Assembly (NCBI GenBank): GCA_963277665.1
Contig: CAUJRU010000137.1
Span: 1,483,858-1,547,857, forward strand
DNA: 64,000 nucleotides
Source: Viscum album
Lineage: Eukaryota > Streptophyta > Magnoliopsida > Santalales > Viscaceae
Reading direction: 5' to 3'
Shown here: piece after piece, positions 1-13,428 of the stretch
Layout: each line of letters begins with the position of its first letter
Numbering within the stretch: the stretch's first letter is position 1
Program-made: the position numbers and the translations under genes
The notes under the pieces: generated by a model
What the model saw: the letters and a program-made list of their open reading frames with translations, nothing else
The model's database searches: none
Told to the model about the DNA's origin: nothing

Positions 1-1121
1 AATGTTTAACATAAAATATTTCATAAATTGTTAGACTTATAAACATTCCTAATGATGAAAATCGAAAAATTTATAAATAATTTTACTAAATTTATCAAAA
101 TAAACATAACATTGATACCTATATATTATAAAGTATCTCTTGATGGTCATATTCCAAACATTTGAATACCTTTATTATGTATTCCCCTAAAACATCGTAA
201 AAACCTGAATTACCATAAAACCATGTGGAAAATATACATGATTTTTCATTACTTATATAGAACATAGATTTCTAGATATATTCATTATATCTAAAAATGT
301 TATAAACTCCATTCATGATACCATAAACCACTTTTTAAATAAATCAATAATCAGTTTCATGGTAATCAATACTATATTATTTACTTTATTCTTATCAAAT
401 ATCTATTTATCCAAACTAAACACTATTTTCTCAACATAAGGAACATATTAATGGTTAAATTCCCATTATCGTGTATTCCCATAAAATATAACCTTAAAAT
501 TAAACCAATTTTATTGTCCATCAGCATCATTCAACATATTCATTCAATTACCTAATGAAAATATTATACTGAAAAATCCTTATATATTTCATAAATCTAT
601 ATTCCCAATAAAAAAATACTTCAATTATAACACTTCCTTATAAAACTATTATCGGGGCCTCATCATCTTATTCCTTAATACCACTTTATTTTTATAACTC
701 ATTCATAATCACTTTATCATCAATAGAAAAACCATTACTCATACAAACTTGCTGATTTACTTCATAATATTTCCCCGTAGGAAATTAATTTTCATAATTC
801 CCATTCCTTACTCATTTAAAACATTCAATAGTTGATTATATCTTAGGGATACCAATATTACTAACCATTGTGTTAAATTCAATTTTTTATTTTCCCTGTT
901 TATTTTATTTGTTTGTGTCTTTATTTTACATAGTCAAAACATCTTCTCGTTCCACTAAGACATTCACTTAGGGGTTTCTTCCCACATTACCAATGCATAA
1001 GAAACTAAATATTCTTCCCACCACCCAAACTTGAAGAAAAATCATTTCTTATCTTCCTCGGTGAGATTGATATTTTATTTATGTTCATATTTTCAATCAT
1101 GTTCTATGATAACATATTAGG
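1..1121. other. AT-rich flank, no gene seen
   Basis: No open frame with recognisable protein content and no RNA gene was seen. The stretch ends in TTAGG (1117-1121), directly before the first LTR. This matches 4 of 5 bases of GTAGG directly after the second LTR (8570-8574), so it is probably the left target site of the element that follows. Confidence 0.5.
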
Positions 1122-4100
1122 TGTGAAGCACTAAGCCCGCTCTTCTAGACATAGCACATAAAAATGATGTGTATTTTTTAAAAAAAGACAACAGAAAATT
1201 GCACAAAACATTTTACACTCTATGACATTTTCTTATCTATGTTTTAGAGAAATAGACAAATAGATAAAATTTTATAAAAACTATAAAAAATAATATAAAA
1301 CACTAAATTTATTTGTGTGTGCTAACTCTGTAAGTGAAGTTAATTCCTTTAGAAAATTTTATTGAACCTCTAGAAAATAATTTAATACATAGGGTGATAA
1401 TAATTTCCATGTAAGGAGTCTCCTAAAATGGATGTGAAAAATACCTTTGTAAAATTATGTTCTAAAATATTATAATATTTTGAAAATATTTATACATTGA
1501 AAATTATTTAAAAATAATCCTATGATTTTTTAAAAAACATTAAGCAAGCTTTTGAAAACAAAACCACAAGGCCTATTAAAACATTGGAGGATATCTAGAC
1601 ATACCCACATTATTGAGGGACATGTTTAATCCCCATTCCCTATTATGTTTACAATTTCCAAGTACCAATTTTATAAAACAAATTAAGTTTTCCTTAAAAA
1701 TATATATATTCACTGTATTTTTTTCATTAGAAACATAATTATGCATTAAATACAGGGAATTTTATTTATATATATCTATATATATAAATATGAACATTAT
1801 TTGGAAATAATTTTCAATATATGGTACAAACAAAATTCATGGCATAATCCTTTACATGGACTGTTAATAAAAATAATGATTAACATCCATGTATTCAAAC
1901 TTTCATTCATAAACCTTTGAAATAAATATTTTTTTTAAAAAGGACATTAAATGTTAATACTTATCATTTAGTGTTCCATATATTATTTCATACATTGAAG
2001 TATTGTGGGAATGTACAAATATTCACATTAAATAATAATAATTTTGAATTTATTATTCACATTAAATTATACTTATAAGTATATAGATATATAATAAAAT
2101 AATCATATGAAAGAGAAATTATATAATATTCATTAAATTCTTAAAGGAACACTTTTAAAATAAGCATATTATCCTTGAATAATAAACTTTATTGAGATGG
2201 TATTTTGAAATCTAAATAAAACATGAATTGCTTACTCATTTATGAAATAATAATGGATTGGTTATATATACATTTATCAAAATATCATAAATTAAAAAAA
2301 AGATATACATACTTTTATAATTATGATAATCCATTAAAATAAGTTAAAATTATAAGTCAAATGATATTGAACATTGAAAATATATTATATACATATATGT
2401 TTTAATAATATAACTTATACATATATATAATACTCCCAAATAAATACTTTCATAATTTTGGAAGTAAATAATCAAAGCATGTGAAAAATAAAACATAAAT
2501 ATGTATGACAAACATAACTTAAAATTACATATATATATTTATAAACTAATAATTTAAATTCTAAAAAAATATGAACATAATTTTTATATAAAAATCACAC
2601 ACACGCACAAACACACACACATATAACATGGAACTTTTAATACACATAATATCATAATAAATTAATTTTTATACAAAACTTCAATAAAATACAATAAAAT
2701 CCCTTACTTCCAAGAGATCATAAGTATGTAGTTCATACTTTGATTTTGAGTATCATAAATTCATAGTCATAATTTTAAAAAGACAAAAATATCCCTTATA
2801 GTGAAAACATGAATTCAAATTAAAACATAATTTAAATAAATATATATCCCTTATAAAATAATTTCAAAGAATAAATTAGATAAACAAATAAAACCCTGCA
2901 CCATAAGATGAACTATGGAAACTTTCTAGAAGACTGAATTCATTTTATGAAAAGAGGAGAGAATTTGGGGTGTGTAAAAGACTATGTACAAAACACTAGT
3001 TTAGAACTGGTATTTTTTACACAAGAAGATGGATTTTATATCCATATGATCAATTTTTGAACTAAAAAAATATTATAATATAAAATTAAATCACCTATAT
3101 TCATATGAATTAATATTGGGTTTGAAATATATTTTTGGATTGGTAGATAACAGAAATATCCATGGTGTTCATGTTGATGTATACTGTAAACGATGTAAAA
3201 TATAGATATATAATATTTATATATTTCATTTCAGTAATAGGAAATATGAAAATTTATTATAAATCTTGATGAAGAAAAGCCAAACAAAGAATTCAATTAA
3301 GATAGTGAGAAAAGGTCAAAAAACTCAATCAAAACATTCCAACACAAATGGAGATGATGTTCAATATATATATATATATATATGAATGTATGTATTCATA
3401 TGGAAGAAGAAAAAAATAGACAAAAATCAAAGATTTTATTCAAAATAAAAAATAAAAATAGTAAACAATAATTGGAGCAAAAAACAATCAATGAAAAAAG
3501 ATATTTGACAATGATCGATGTATAAAACAAAAAAACAATAAACATCAGAGTTAAGGAGATTCATGCACCTAAAAAAGAAAACATTCACTTGTCTCGAAGA
3601 AATTCTGAAACCTTTATATCAGAATTTTGACACTCAATTTTTCATGGTCAAACCCTCTACATCAACACTCAGAGTCCCTTTCCAGAAGCTGAACGCCAAC
3701 CGGCATTCAGATCCTTTGATATCTCCCAGTTCATCAGTGGTTGATCTTTCTCATAATTGTCCCTGATAGCTAAACTACCTTGGTCGAAACCCTTGATACT
3801 TGACCATAATCTTGGCTTAAGCTTCTCCCTTGAATCCCTACAACATGATAGATGACCCTATATCACTTACCCAGGTTGCGACACACTCTACTTTCCCCTT
3901 AAACTCATTTCATAGAAAAAAATCATTCATTTCATTTTTTTATTTTTTTCATTATTCATATTTTATATAAATAAAATATTTTATTACTATTTTAATTTAA
4001 CAACCTTCTTAATTTTTATTTTTCATAAGAAATTATTAATACCCATTTCATTATAATGATATATTCATAATTCAGTATTTTAAAATAACAAATTTATAAG

Positions 4101-4725
4101 TCATAATATAATAAAATAATTTAACAATTCTCACAAATTCAAAACATTATAAAAAAATTAAAATAATTAAAATTTCATATAAAATATATTACTTTGAATA
4201 AAAGTTTATTTTACCATTTATTTCTATTATTATTATCAATACCTTTATAAATAAATTTTCAAAAAAAATAATTATTACATTTACGAAAATATGTTAGATT
4301 TTATTTCAAAAATAATGGTAAATATTTCATTATAATTAGTATCATAGATATATTCATTATATATATATATATATATATTATATTTTAGAAATTAATTATT
4401 TAAATAATCATTTTAATATTCTAACATATAAGGTTATTAAAATAATATTTTTTTCAAAAACAATTAGATATTTATATTAAAATATATATAACATAATATT
4501 AATTTAAAAAATAAACTCTTATTTCTTGAAACTAACATAATATTTAAAAACTATAAATTTTTCATAAAATAAAAAATATCATTATTTATAATAAATTTAT
4601 TAATCTATAATAATTAAAACTTATTTTATTTATGAGTATTATTTTGTAATTTTAAATATTAAATTAACTTTTAATCAAATTTTATTTATTTAAATAAATT
4701 ATTTATTAAAAATGGTGTTGTTACC
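1122..4725 (-). repeat. 3' LTR of the giant-LTR element
   Basis: This copy aligns along its length with 4912-8569. Matched landmarks include tgtgaagc at the left edge, the block near 1560-1650 against 5340-5430, the TA tracts, the block near 3540-3900 against 7365-7720, and the right edge aaaaatggtgttgtta against aaaaattgggttctta. The terminal CA expected at the right edge is CC here (4724-4725). The 67-residue open frame at 3563-3766 lies inside the LTR and is not conserved in the second copy, so it is treated as chance. Confidence 0.8.
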
Positions 4726-4740
4726 TTCTTTCTCCCTTAA
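4726..4740 (-). other. Polypurine tract (PPT)
   Basis: On the minus strand this reads TTAAGGGAGAAAGAA, immediately upstream of the 3' LTR. This is the position and composition expected of the plus-strand primer of an LTR retrotransposon. It is one of only two recognisable signals in the 186-bp interior. Confidence 0.7.
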
Positions 4741-4897
4741 AATAATTTCTCCCTCATAATTTGTTCACCGAAATTAAGAAAATGTGAATTTCCATCTTTA
4801 GAATTAATAAAAACTAGAACTGCTAAATTTTTTCTACTCTACCAGTTAGACTTTCCTCAAAAGATAACATCTAATCTCTAGAGTTGTCTGGATTGTC

Positions 4898-4909
4898 GCT
4901 ATGATACCA
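4898..4909 (-). other. Primer binding site, initiator Met-tRNA type
   Basis: On the minus strand this reads TGGTATCATAGC, two bases after the 5' LTR end. It differs at one base from TGGTATCAGAGC, the complement of the plant initiator Met-tRNA 3' end used by most Ty3/gypsy and many copia elements. Its position fixes the minus-strand orientation of the element. Confidence 0.75.
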
Positions 4910-5781
4910 AGTGTGAAGCCCAAGCCCGGTCTTCTGGATTCAATACTTAAAAATATTGAGTATTTTTTATAAAGACAAATGAAGAATAAATAGATCATTT
5001 TACACTCCAGGACCTTTTCTTGTCCAGATTTTGGAGAAATAGACAATTATAGTACATTATATCAAAACTATATATAGATAAAATAAAAAACCAAAATTAT
5101 TATTGGGCACAAACTCCGTAAGAAAAGTGAATGACTTTAGAAAATTCTAATAAACATATGGAAAATAATTTAATATATAGGATGAGCATAATTTCCCTGT
5201 AAAGAGTTTTCTAAAATGGAATTGAAATATACCTTTTTAAAATACCATTATATAATATTATAATATTTTGAAAATAACTATAATTCAAAAATTATTTAAA
5301 AAGATCCAGTGAATTTTTGAAAAACATTAATCAGGCTTTTAAAAACAAAATCACGAGGCCTCTTGAAACATTGAAGATTGTCTAGGCCAATCCACATTCT
5401 TGAGGGATGGGTTCACTCCCTATTCTATATCATGTTTATAATATCTAAGAGACATTTTTTTAAAAAAATTGAGAATGAATTATATATATATATATATTTC
5501 ACTAGATTTTTTTCTTTAGAAACATAATTATGAATTAAATATACAAACTTTTATTTATATATAAGTATATATATAAATATGAACCTTCATTGGAAATCAC
5601 TTGCATGACCTAGTACAACCAAAACAAACTAAATAAGCCTTTACATGTACTATTAATAAAAATAATAATTAACATATATGTATTCAAACTTTCATTCATA
5701 AAATCATTTAATAACTTTAATTGAAAAATGGAATAAATGTTAATATTTTTCATTTAGAGTTTCATACTCAAATAGATATAT

Positions 5782-5786
<5 letters not shown>

Positions 5787-5817
<31 letters not shown>
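5787..5817. repeat. (TA)n microsatellite
   Basis: About 31 bases of alternating T and A inside the 5' LTR. Shorter TA runs occur at about 3364-3383, 5480-5500, 5899-5912, 6342-6362 and 7189-7206. They are hypervariable and explain part of the length difference between the LTRs. Confidence 0.9.
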
Positions 5818-5819
<2 letters not shown>

Positions 5820-8185
5820 TTTGAAGGTATAAATATTTATATTAAATAATAGTAATTGTGAATTTACTATTAAAAAAAATTAAACTTTTAAATATATATA
5901 TATATATATAATAATCATACACAATAGAAATTATATAATGAACATCAAATTATAAAGGTAACACTTTTAAAATAAACATCTCATCCTTGCATTATTAACT
6001 TTTTAAGATGATAATTTGAAATCTAAATAATAAATGAATTGTTTACTCATTTATGTAACAAGAATGGAATGGGTTTTATATACATTTATCATAAAATCAT
6101 AAATTAAAAAAAGAGATTTAAACACTTTTATAATTATGATAATCCATTAATGTAAGTTTAAATTAGAAGTTAAATGATATTAAACATTTAATAAATCTTA
6201 TATACATATATGTTTGAATAATTCAACTTGTATATATATATAATACTCCCATAGAAATACTTTAATAATTTTTCAATTAATTAATAATAGTGTATGAAAA
6301 ATAAAACTTAAATATGTATGTCAAACAAAACATAAAATTACTTATATATATATATATATATAACATGAATTTAAATTCTAGAATATATGAACTTGAAGTT
6401 TCTCATAAAAACCACACACACATAAACCCACACACGCACAGATATTTAACATGGAATCTTTAATACAAATAATAAAAAAATCATTTTTATACAAAACTTC
6501 GATAAAAAATAAATATAATCACTTATTGAATAGTGATCTTAAGTATGTAGTTCATAATTTTTTTTTAATATCATAAATTCATAGTCATAATTTTAAAAAT
6601 ATAAAAATATCCCATTCAAAATAATCATCAATTCAAATTAAAACCTAATTTTAATAAATATATATCCTTTATAGTATAATTTAAAATAATAAATTAGATA
6701 AAATAAATATAACCCCTTACCTTAATATGAACTACAATATCCTTCTAAAAGACTGAATTCATTAGATGAAACGAGAAAGAGTGAATTTGGGGTTTGTAAA
6801 AGACTATGTCCAAAACTCCAGTTTGGAATTGGTATTTTAGGCACAGAAGGATGGATTTTATAGCCATATAATGCACTGTTTGACTAATAAAATATTAAAA
6901 GATTAAAATAAAACATTTATATTCATATGCATAAATATTTGGTTTGAAATATATTCTTTGATTTGGCAGATATCATAAATATTCATGTTGTTCATATTGT
7001 TGTATACTGGAAGCGATGTTAGATTTAGATATATAATATTTATATATTTCAGTGTTGCAATAAGAAATCATAAAAATGATTATAAATCATGATGATGTAG
7101 AACCAAACAAATATCTCAATTACATTAGGGAAAAAATTCATAAATTTTGATCAAAATTGTCCAGTACAAATCGAGATTATGTTCAATATATATATATATA
7201 TATATACATACATATATATTCAATATGAATAAAAAAACGAACCAAAATAAAATCTTTTGTTCATAATCCAAAATAAAAATAGTATACAAAAATCGGACCA
7301 CAAAATGTGTTTATAGGAATATATTTCACAATTATCGATGGAGAAAACAAAACAAAATGAAGAACATCTGAGTTAAATTGATTCAGAAACCTAATATGGA
7401 AAATAATCAACTACCTTAAAGAAGATCTGAAACCTTGATATCCATATTTCAACCCTCAATTCATCATCACGATCAAACCCTATTCCTCAAATAACAAAGT
7501 CTCTTATTGGTAGCTGAACCCCAACCCATGTTTAGAACATTTTACATCGTCTGGTTCATTGGTGGTCGATCTCACTCAAACTCCCCACTGATAGTCGAAC
7601 TCCCTCAGTTGAAACCCCTGATGCTCGACATCCATCTCAGCTTCAAATTCTCCCCCAATTCCATACTATATGATGGATGACCCTATATCCTTACCCAAGT
7701 CGTGACACACCCCACTTTCCCTTTATATACATTTCACTAAAAAAATTATTCATTTCATTTTTTATTCATTTTCATTATCAATATTTTATATAAATAAAAT
7801 ATTTTGTTATTATATTCATTTAATAGAATTATTAATTTATAGTTTTCATAAAAAAAAATTAATACCAATTGGATTATATTAAAATATTCATAATTCATAA
7901 TTGGAAAATAACATAATTATAAGTCATAATATAATAAAATAATTTAATAATTTTCACAGATTCAAAATATCACCAAACAAATTTAAAATAATTAAAATTT
8001 CATATAAAATATATAACCATAAATAAAAATATATTTTACCATTTATTATTATTATTATTATCATTTCCTTTATAATCAATGTTTTAAAACAAATTATGAT
8101 TGTCATATTTATAAAAATATATTTTAATTTATTTTATAAATAATTTTACATTTTTAATTATAATTAGTATCTTAGATATATTCAT

Positions 8186-8212
8186 TATATATATATGTGT
8201 GTGTGTGTGTGT
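8186..8212. repeat. Compound (AT)n(GT)n microsatellite
   Basis: An AT run passes directly into a GT run. The matching place in the other LTR copy (about 4355-4380) has only AT, so the GT part arose after the copies separated. Confidence 0.85.
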
Positions 8213-8569
8213 ATTTGTGTTCTATTTTAAAATTTAATTATTTAAATAATAATTTTAATTTTCAAACATATAAGTTTATTCAAAAATTATATATTTTTAT
8301 AAAAAAAATCTGACATTTATATTAGAATGATATAAAACAATATTATTTAAAAAAATGAACTCTTTTTTCTTGAAACTAACATATTATTTAAATACTATAA
8401 ATTTGTCATAAAATCAAAAATATCATTATTTATAATAATAGTACTTTTCTATAATATTTCAAATTAATATTATTTATATGGTTTATTATATAATTTAAAT
8501 ATTTAAATTAACTTTTAATCAAATTTTATTTATTTAAACAAATTATTTATTAAAAATTGGGTTCTTACA

Positions 8570-11235
8570 GTAGGCATAATCACAATGTCCTTTACTTAGT
8601 CATCATCCCATCTGACTACTCATCAAAAAACTATCAGTCAAACTAAACCTTAACATGGTTCCTTCCGGTTCTAGCCATCAACTAAAACCAAAATCATAGT
8701 GTGTGCATCAATAATCATAGTGTGGAACCAAAGAATCTTGAAAAATCACATGTAGGAAGTCCAAATCATGAAACCTTCTTTAATCTACGATATCATTGGT
8801 CACTCATAGTCATCAACTTTTTAAATCCTTTATGATGGTCGATAAATATTTTTTGAATTTTTAAATCATATCACCTAAGAGTTTCAAATTTTGTGTGCAG
8901 AAAGGCCCTTGTTGTGAACCAGTTCCCGATCGAGTCAAAAAAATACAGTGTTTTTGGGGTTATTTCCCCTAGGAAAATATATGTGAGATCCACATCTACT
9001 TGTAGTATCTAGTTAGGGATGTAATTTCTTGGAAACTACCCACTCATTCCTTTAAAAAAATTCTTGGACATTTGCATATACTTTAACTCATATTTAGACT
9101 TACCCTTAGAGACATCCCTGGATATTTTGTTAGAAATATCCCTAAGGATATCACTAAAGTTTTCTTATCCTAGTTTCCAATGGTTGAATAAAACTTTCCT
9201 TTGATAACAACTATAGTGACCTAGGCTTCTTATATAAGGATATTACGTCCTTTTAGATGGATATTCATTATATTAAACAAACACATTCTTAAGTACTATA
9301 ATAGTTTGGTGCCTTTGGAAACATAGAAACATAATATTCTATCTTAGTGAAATATCTTCAATGTATCCAATAAAGATATTCCCCTTTTGTAATCCTACTT
9401 AAAACCTGTCTTCATATCTTGGGGAGAGAAAACATAATAAAGGGTGATCTTAGATGTTCAATAAGGGTAAATAAAGGAAATACATAAGAATAACATGAAC
9501 ACAAGGGTTTGAGAACTTGATAATAAAATTTTATGATAATACCCTATATATTAATGATCATAATAATGATTCATGGCATAAATATTGGTAGATAATAAGA
9601 CATGAATGATAAGCGAATCAAGATCATATGCCAATAGATAATAACATAGTAATAATACATATAATTGTTGTAGATACACAATAATTTAAAATAATTCCCT
9701 ATAATTCAATGCTTATTTCCAAAAATGTCTCATGGAACTTCATGGGTGATAAAACTATTGGGTGGGACACACCACCATAACCATTGGAAGCTATTTCCTT
9801 ACAGTGGAATGGGTTCACTCCCCAAACCATCATAATTGAAAAAGTCATGCACTATAATGGGCTCAATCCCTATTCCATCCATGTATATCTCATGATATAT
9901 AAATCTTTACCCAATTAATTGGAGAGAGATATAGGTCTCACCCATCCCATAATGAAGAAAATATTTATGTGTGTCACAAGATCATAAACATTCATTGCAT
10001 AATAACCCATGAAATAAAATTGGTATTATAAAAATTTCATCATATCATAACTTATGGGAAATAGACATGTTTCATAATTATTTCATCATAGAATAACCCA
10101 TGATAAAAAGGGGGTTTCATAACCGTAGAAGAGAAACATGTTTCATAAAAATCATCTAATCAAAACTTAAACCATTCAGAGAAAGAATATTAATGGTGTC
10201 CTTGGATCATATATCTAGTAATTAATATGTAAAACCAATAGATGTCATATTATATGGAAAATAATTTTGAAATATCATTTAAAAATTTTCATGAGTAAAA
10301 TATCCTTTCCCCCTTATAAAATATTTTCAAAAAAACATTTTAAAAATATTTTACTATGGAAATAACCTTGAATATTATAAATAAATATTTGAAAATAATT
10401 TAAAAAACATTTTAAACATAAAATATTTTATAAATCCATTTATTTTAAAATAAACTTTGAATTTATAAAGGAATCTTTGAAAATCCATTAAAAACCATTT
10501 AGACATAAAACATTTTCAAAATCCTTTTCTTTGAAAATAAGCTTTGTAACTTATAAATGAAGCTTTGAAAATCATTTAGAACAATTTTTATCAAATAAAA
10601 TAATTTAAAGTTTCTTTTTATTGATAAAGACCATAAATTATAATATTAAAACATTTTTGAAAACATTTTTGAAAACATTTTTAGAAGAGATGGTTTTGGA
10701 AGAAAACAGATTTCTAACTGAAGTGAGAAATAAAGATAGATTTTATTAAAATAATTTTCTTAATTATAATAATAAAAAAATAGTGGAAAAATTGTTACAT
10801 TAATTTAATATATCATGAATAACCAAATTATAATAAAATTCATTATAATTATTGAGATTTATATCATGATATTTTGACATTAGATACGAAATCATAAATA
10901 ATCCAGACAAGTGATGAGATTATAACATAAAATATTTACCAATTTGGTGACATTGAATCACAATACCCATAAAGGAATAAAAAAATGGAACTTAAAATAC
11001 AATTAAGATAAATAAATTTATTATATTACATATCAAAGGGTTTGTATAAACCCTTCATGAAAGAATATAGGTGGATAACATAACATACCTCTCAAAGAAG
11101 AAAAGTTGAGAAAAAAATCCCTTACTAATTTGGTAACATTTCAACCGTAAACCACATGAAAGAGAGATCCTAAAATGGACATGTAAATAATAATAATGTT
11201 AAGAAGAAGACTCACAAAAATATATTCATGGGAAG
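8570..11235. other. Anonymous AT-rich spacer, possible LTR relic
   Basis: No gene or convincing coding fragment was seen on either strand. A stretch near 9820-9900 with two 'gggttcactccc'-like motifs loosely resembles the block at 5390-5440 of the giant LTR, so part of this may be an old LTR. That similarity is weak. An ~88-bp tandem repeat at 10258-10670 is the only clear structure. The last five bases, GGAAG (11231-11235), are the candidate left target site of the next element. Confidence 0.4.
10258..10670. repeat. Degenerate ~88-bp tandem repeat, 4-5 units
   Basis: Successive units begin near 10360 (aaataaccttgaat), 10448 (aaataaactttgaat), 10535 (aaataagctttgtaa) and 10623 (gataaagaccataaa), a spacing of 87-88 bases. 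Each then runs into a 'tttgaaaatcatttaaaacattt' type segment. A further, poorer unit precedes 10360. No coding is implied. Confidence 0.75.
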
Positions 11236-13288
11236 TGTAATGAATCGACTTGGGTTGCCCTGAAACCCATCACCCAACCTGATCTATCACATACCTAAAG
11301 GGCATTTTAGATCCCCATGGTCTGGCGACAAGCACTCGGGCATCAAACAAAAAAAACTAAAGGAACAATTTATCCCAACCCAAATTACCACAAAACATAT
11401 ATATAGATAAGAGAAGAAACAGTGGAAAACTAAAAAATATAAATTCCATAACTATAATGAAAATAGTAGAAATAGAATAATGGAAACAGTAGCTAAAAAC
11501 TCCAAAAGATAATTCCTACTACAAGGGACTCTAAACCAAACAGCTACTCCAATGATGTCATGGACGAACTCCAACCATCTCACCACTAGATACCCATCCC
11601 AGATAACATGAACCTCACCACCTCACTATGGTGTCTTGCCTTTCCATGTAATGGAATACAAACAAAGGTATATACACCACCAAATTAGTGAGTAAGCTGT
11701 GAACTAATAGGCTCTGTAGGATCCCACCCAGGTGTTCTATAACAAGACTCTTTATAAATAATATTGTATGATCATTTTTAAAATAAAACATGGCATGATA
11801 AGTAGTAAATAAGTTTTATTGAAAACATGGTAAATATTTTCCTTTTCCATAATTCTAAATAAAAGCAGGTATAATATTTTCAAATCACATTTTCCAAATC
11901 ATTTTCCACATGCATAAACATGCATATCAAGGCTAACTCATAAAGATAAGAAATATATAATAGAATCCTAACTATAACAACACAGAGTAATACTACTGGT
12001 CTAGGTAGAATGCTACTCATACCATAAGAATCAAGTGCACAAAACTGATCCTGGAACAATGGGCCTATGAAGTAAAGGAATACCCCATGAGTAAACCCCC
12101 CTAAATGTCAATATCAGTCCCCTAGAACAATAAGCCTAGGAATCATAGGTAATCCCTAAGACAAACCTTGTTTATAATCACAAATCAATAGATGATGGCA
12201 TCAAGCTAAACCTTCCACCTAAGTATCCAAGGTAACCCATGTGCTATTTTTCACAAACCCATTTTAATGCCTTAAAAACCATTCAAACCCATTTATAATC
12301 CATTTATCAAAAGCCAAGGGAAAACCATTTTTATTTCAAAACCCTTTTCAATAAACACACAAATCATTCCAATTTCGTAAATCAATTTATAAAGCAATTT
12401 TAAAACCAAAACAAGTAGGTTCATTATCATAGGATAGAGACGAAACCACCTACCTCAATGTTCAGGTCACACATGCCCTCCACTGAAACCACAACCAATA
12501 AAACTCATAAATTCCCATGATGGACCTAGAATAACATCCTCACATATTAATACTGATCCAAATCTAAACACAAGAGGTTGGTGGAAGAGGGGAATCCCAC
12601 ATACCTTGAATAAGAACACCCGCTGCACCACAACTAGCTAAGGAATGGCCTTCGGAACAAGATATCATGAAAAAATTTAGTAGAAAAGAATAAGAATATC
12701 CATATTATGTCAGTGGATCCAATAGTGAAAGGCTAGGATGTTATCACGATTAATCTCATGGAAGAGTCAAAGAGAACACTAACCCGAATTGATGCACCAT
12801 AGAAGAAATGATGAACCAAAGCCGGTCAGATCAATCCAAAAGGAGAGGTGCCTCTGAAAATCACATAGAGGGACTTTAGGGTTGAGAGAACTAAAATATG
12901 AAGAGAGGAATTAAAAAAATTCAAAACATGAAACCTAAACCTGTGTGTGGGCCGAGTCACGGTGTGTACCCCTTGGTCAAGGCGTGTATGTAATGTTGGA
13001 TAAGTACACCAAAAAACCCACTACTTGGGTTAAAAATATTCTATTTGACCCTAAAATAATTTTTACCTTAGGTACATAGCATGTACTAGCTCACAACATG
13101 ATCTCCCCATTCACGACCTGAAACCAGCATCAAGTACGCGATGTGTACTTCAGGTACACAATGTGTACCATTTATGCAGTCTGCAGTAAACCCAGAAAAA
13201 CAACTCTAAACACTTTTAAGGACATTTAGCCAAAAAGGAGAGATATATAAAATAAAAACATACCTGAATAAGGTAATGGGATGTTACC
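11236..13288 (-). repeat. 3' LTR of the gypsy element
   Basis: This aligns with 17929-20002 throughout. Examples are tgtaatgaa..gggttgccctgaaac at the left edge, the acccatttataatccatttatcaaaag block near 12295, the cacaacatgatctccccattcacgacctgaaacca block near 13090, and aaggtaa..ggatgtta at the right edge. The terminal CA expected at the right edge is CC. It includes the 17-bp palindrome at 13153-13169. Confidence 0.88.
13153..13169. promoter_or_regulatory. 17-bp perfect palindrome in the LTR U3 region
   Basis: The sequence GGTACACAATGTGTACC is two 8-base arms around one base. Related GTAC-containing words recur nearby (13071-13092, 13134-13148) and at the matching place in the other LTR (19750-19880, including ggtacacaccgtatac). 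They cluster upstream of the presumed TATA on the minus strand, that is in U3. A protein-binding role is inference. Confidence 0.45.
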
Positions 13289-13301
13289 AAATCCCCACCA
13301 T
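13289..13301 (-). other. Polypurine tract of the gypsy element
   Basis: On the minus strand this reads ATGGTGGGGATTT, directly before the 3' LTR. The G-rich core and position fit a plus-strand primer. Confidence 0.65.
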
Positions 13302-13428
13302 AAAGACTTTCCATCCCTAGGAAGTCATATGAAATATGTAGTCCTGAGAAAAATATTAGGCCATTACTACCTCATCAATGACTCATTTTCCCAAGTCTTG
13401 TGAGAATTTGATCCTTGTTTCCATAGAA

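Larger units (their letters stand above)
1122..8569 (-). mobile_element. Non-autonomous LTR retrotransposon with giant LTRs and a 186-bp interior
   Basis: Two direct repeats of about 3.6 kb flank a 186-bp spacer (4726-4911). Read on the minus strand the order is 5' LTR (8569 to 4912), a primer binding site matching initiator Met-tRNA, the short interior, a polypurine tract, and the 3' LTR (4725 to 1122). The 5' LTR begins TGTAAGAACCC and ends GGCTTCACA, the usual TG...CA ends. Candidate 5-bp target duplications TTAGG/GTAGG flank the whole unit at 4/5 identity. No gag or pol coding is present in the interior or the LTRs. The copies are clearly diverged by substitutions and indels, so the insertion is old. 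Interiors this small are known from TRIM elements, but TRIM LTRs are only a few hundred bases. LTRs this large are known from LARDs, but those have kilobase interiors. An internal deletion of a larger element is the main alternative. Confidence 0.8.
4912..8569 (-). repeat. 5' LTR of the giant-LTR element
   Basis: This 3658-bp copy has intact ends on the minus strand: TGTAAGAACCC at 8569 and GGCTTCACA at 4912. It holds several TA microsatellites (for example 5787-5817) and a compound AT/GT tract (8186-8212) that differ in length from the other copy. No coding capacity was seen. The promoter could not be placed with confidence. Confidence 0.8.

Noticed and set aside
1101..1121. Possible second PBS (ctatgataacatatta) before the first LTR, which would imply a tandem LTR-interior-LTR-interior array
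   Set aside because: The match to the PBS at 4898-4909 is partial, and the flanking TTAGG/GTAGG pair fits a simple insertion better. A longer read to the left could reopen this.
3563..3766. 67-aa plus-strand open frame
   Set aside because: It lies inside an LTR and is broken in the second copy.
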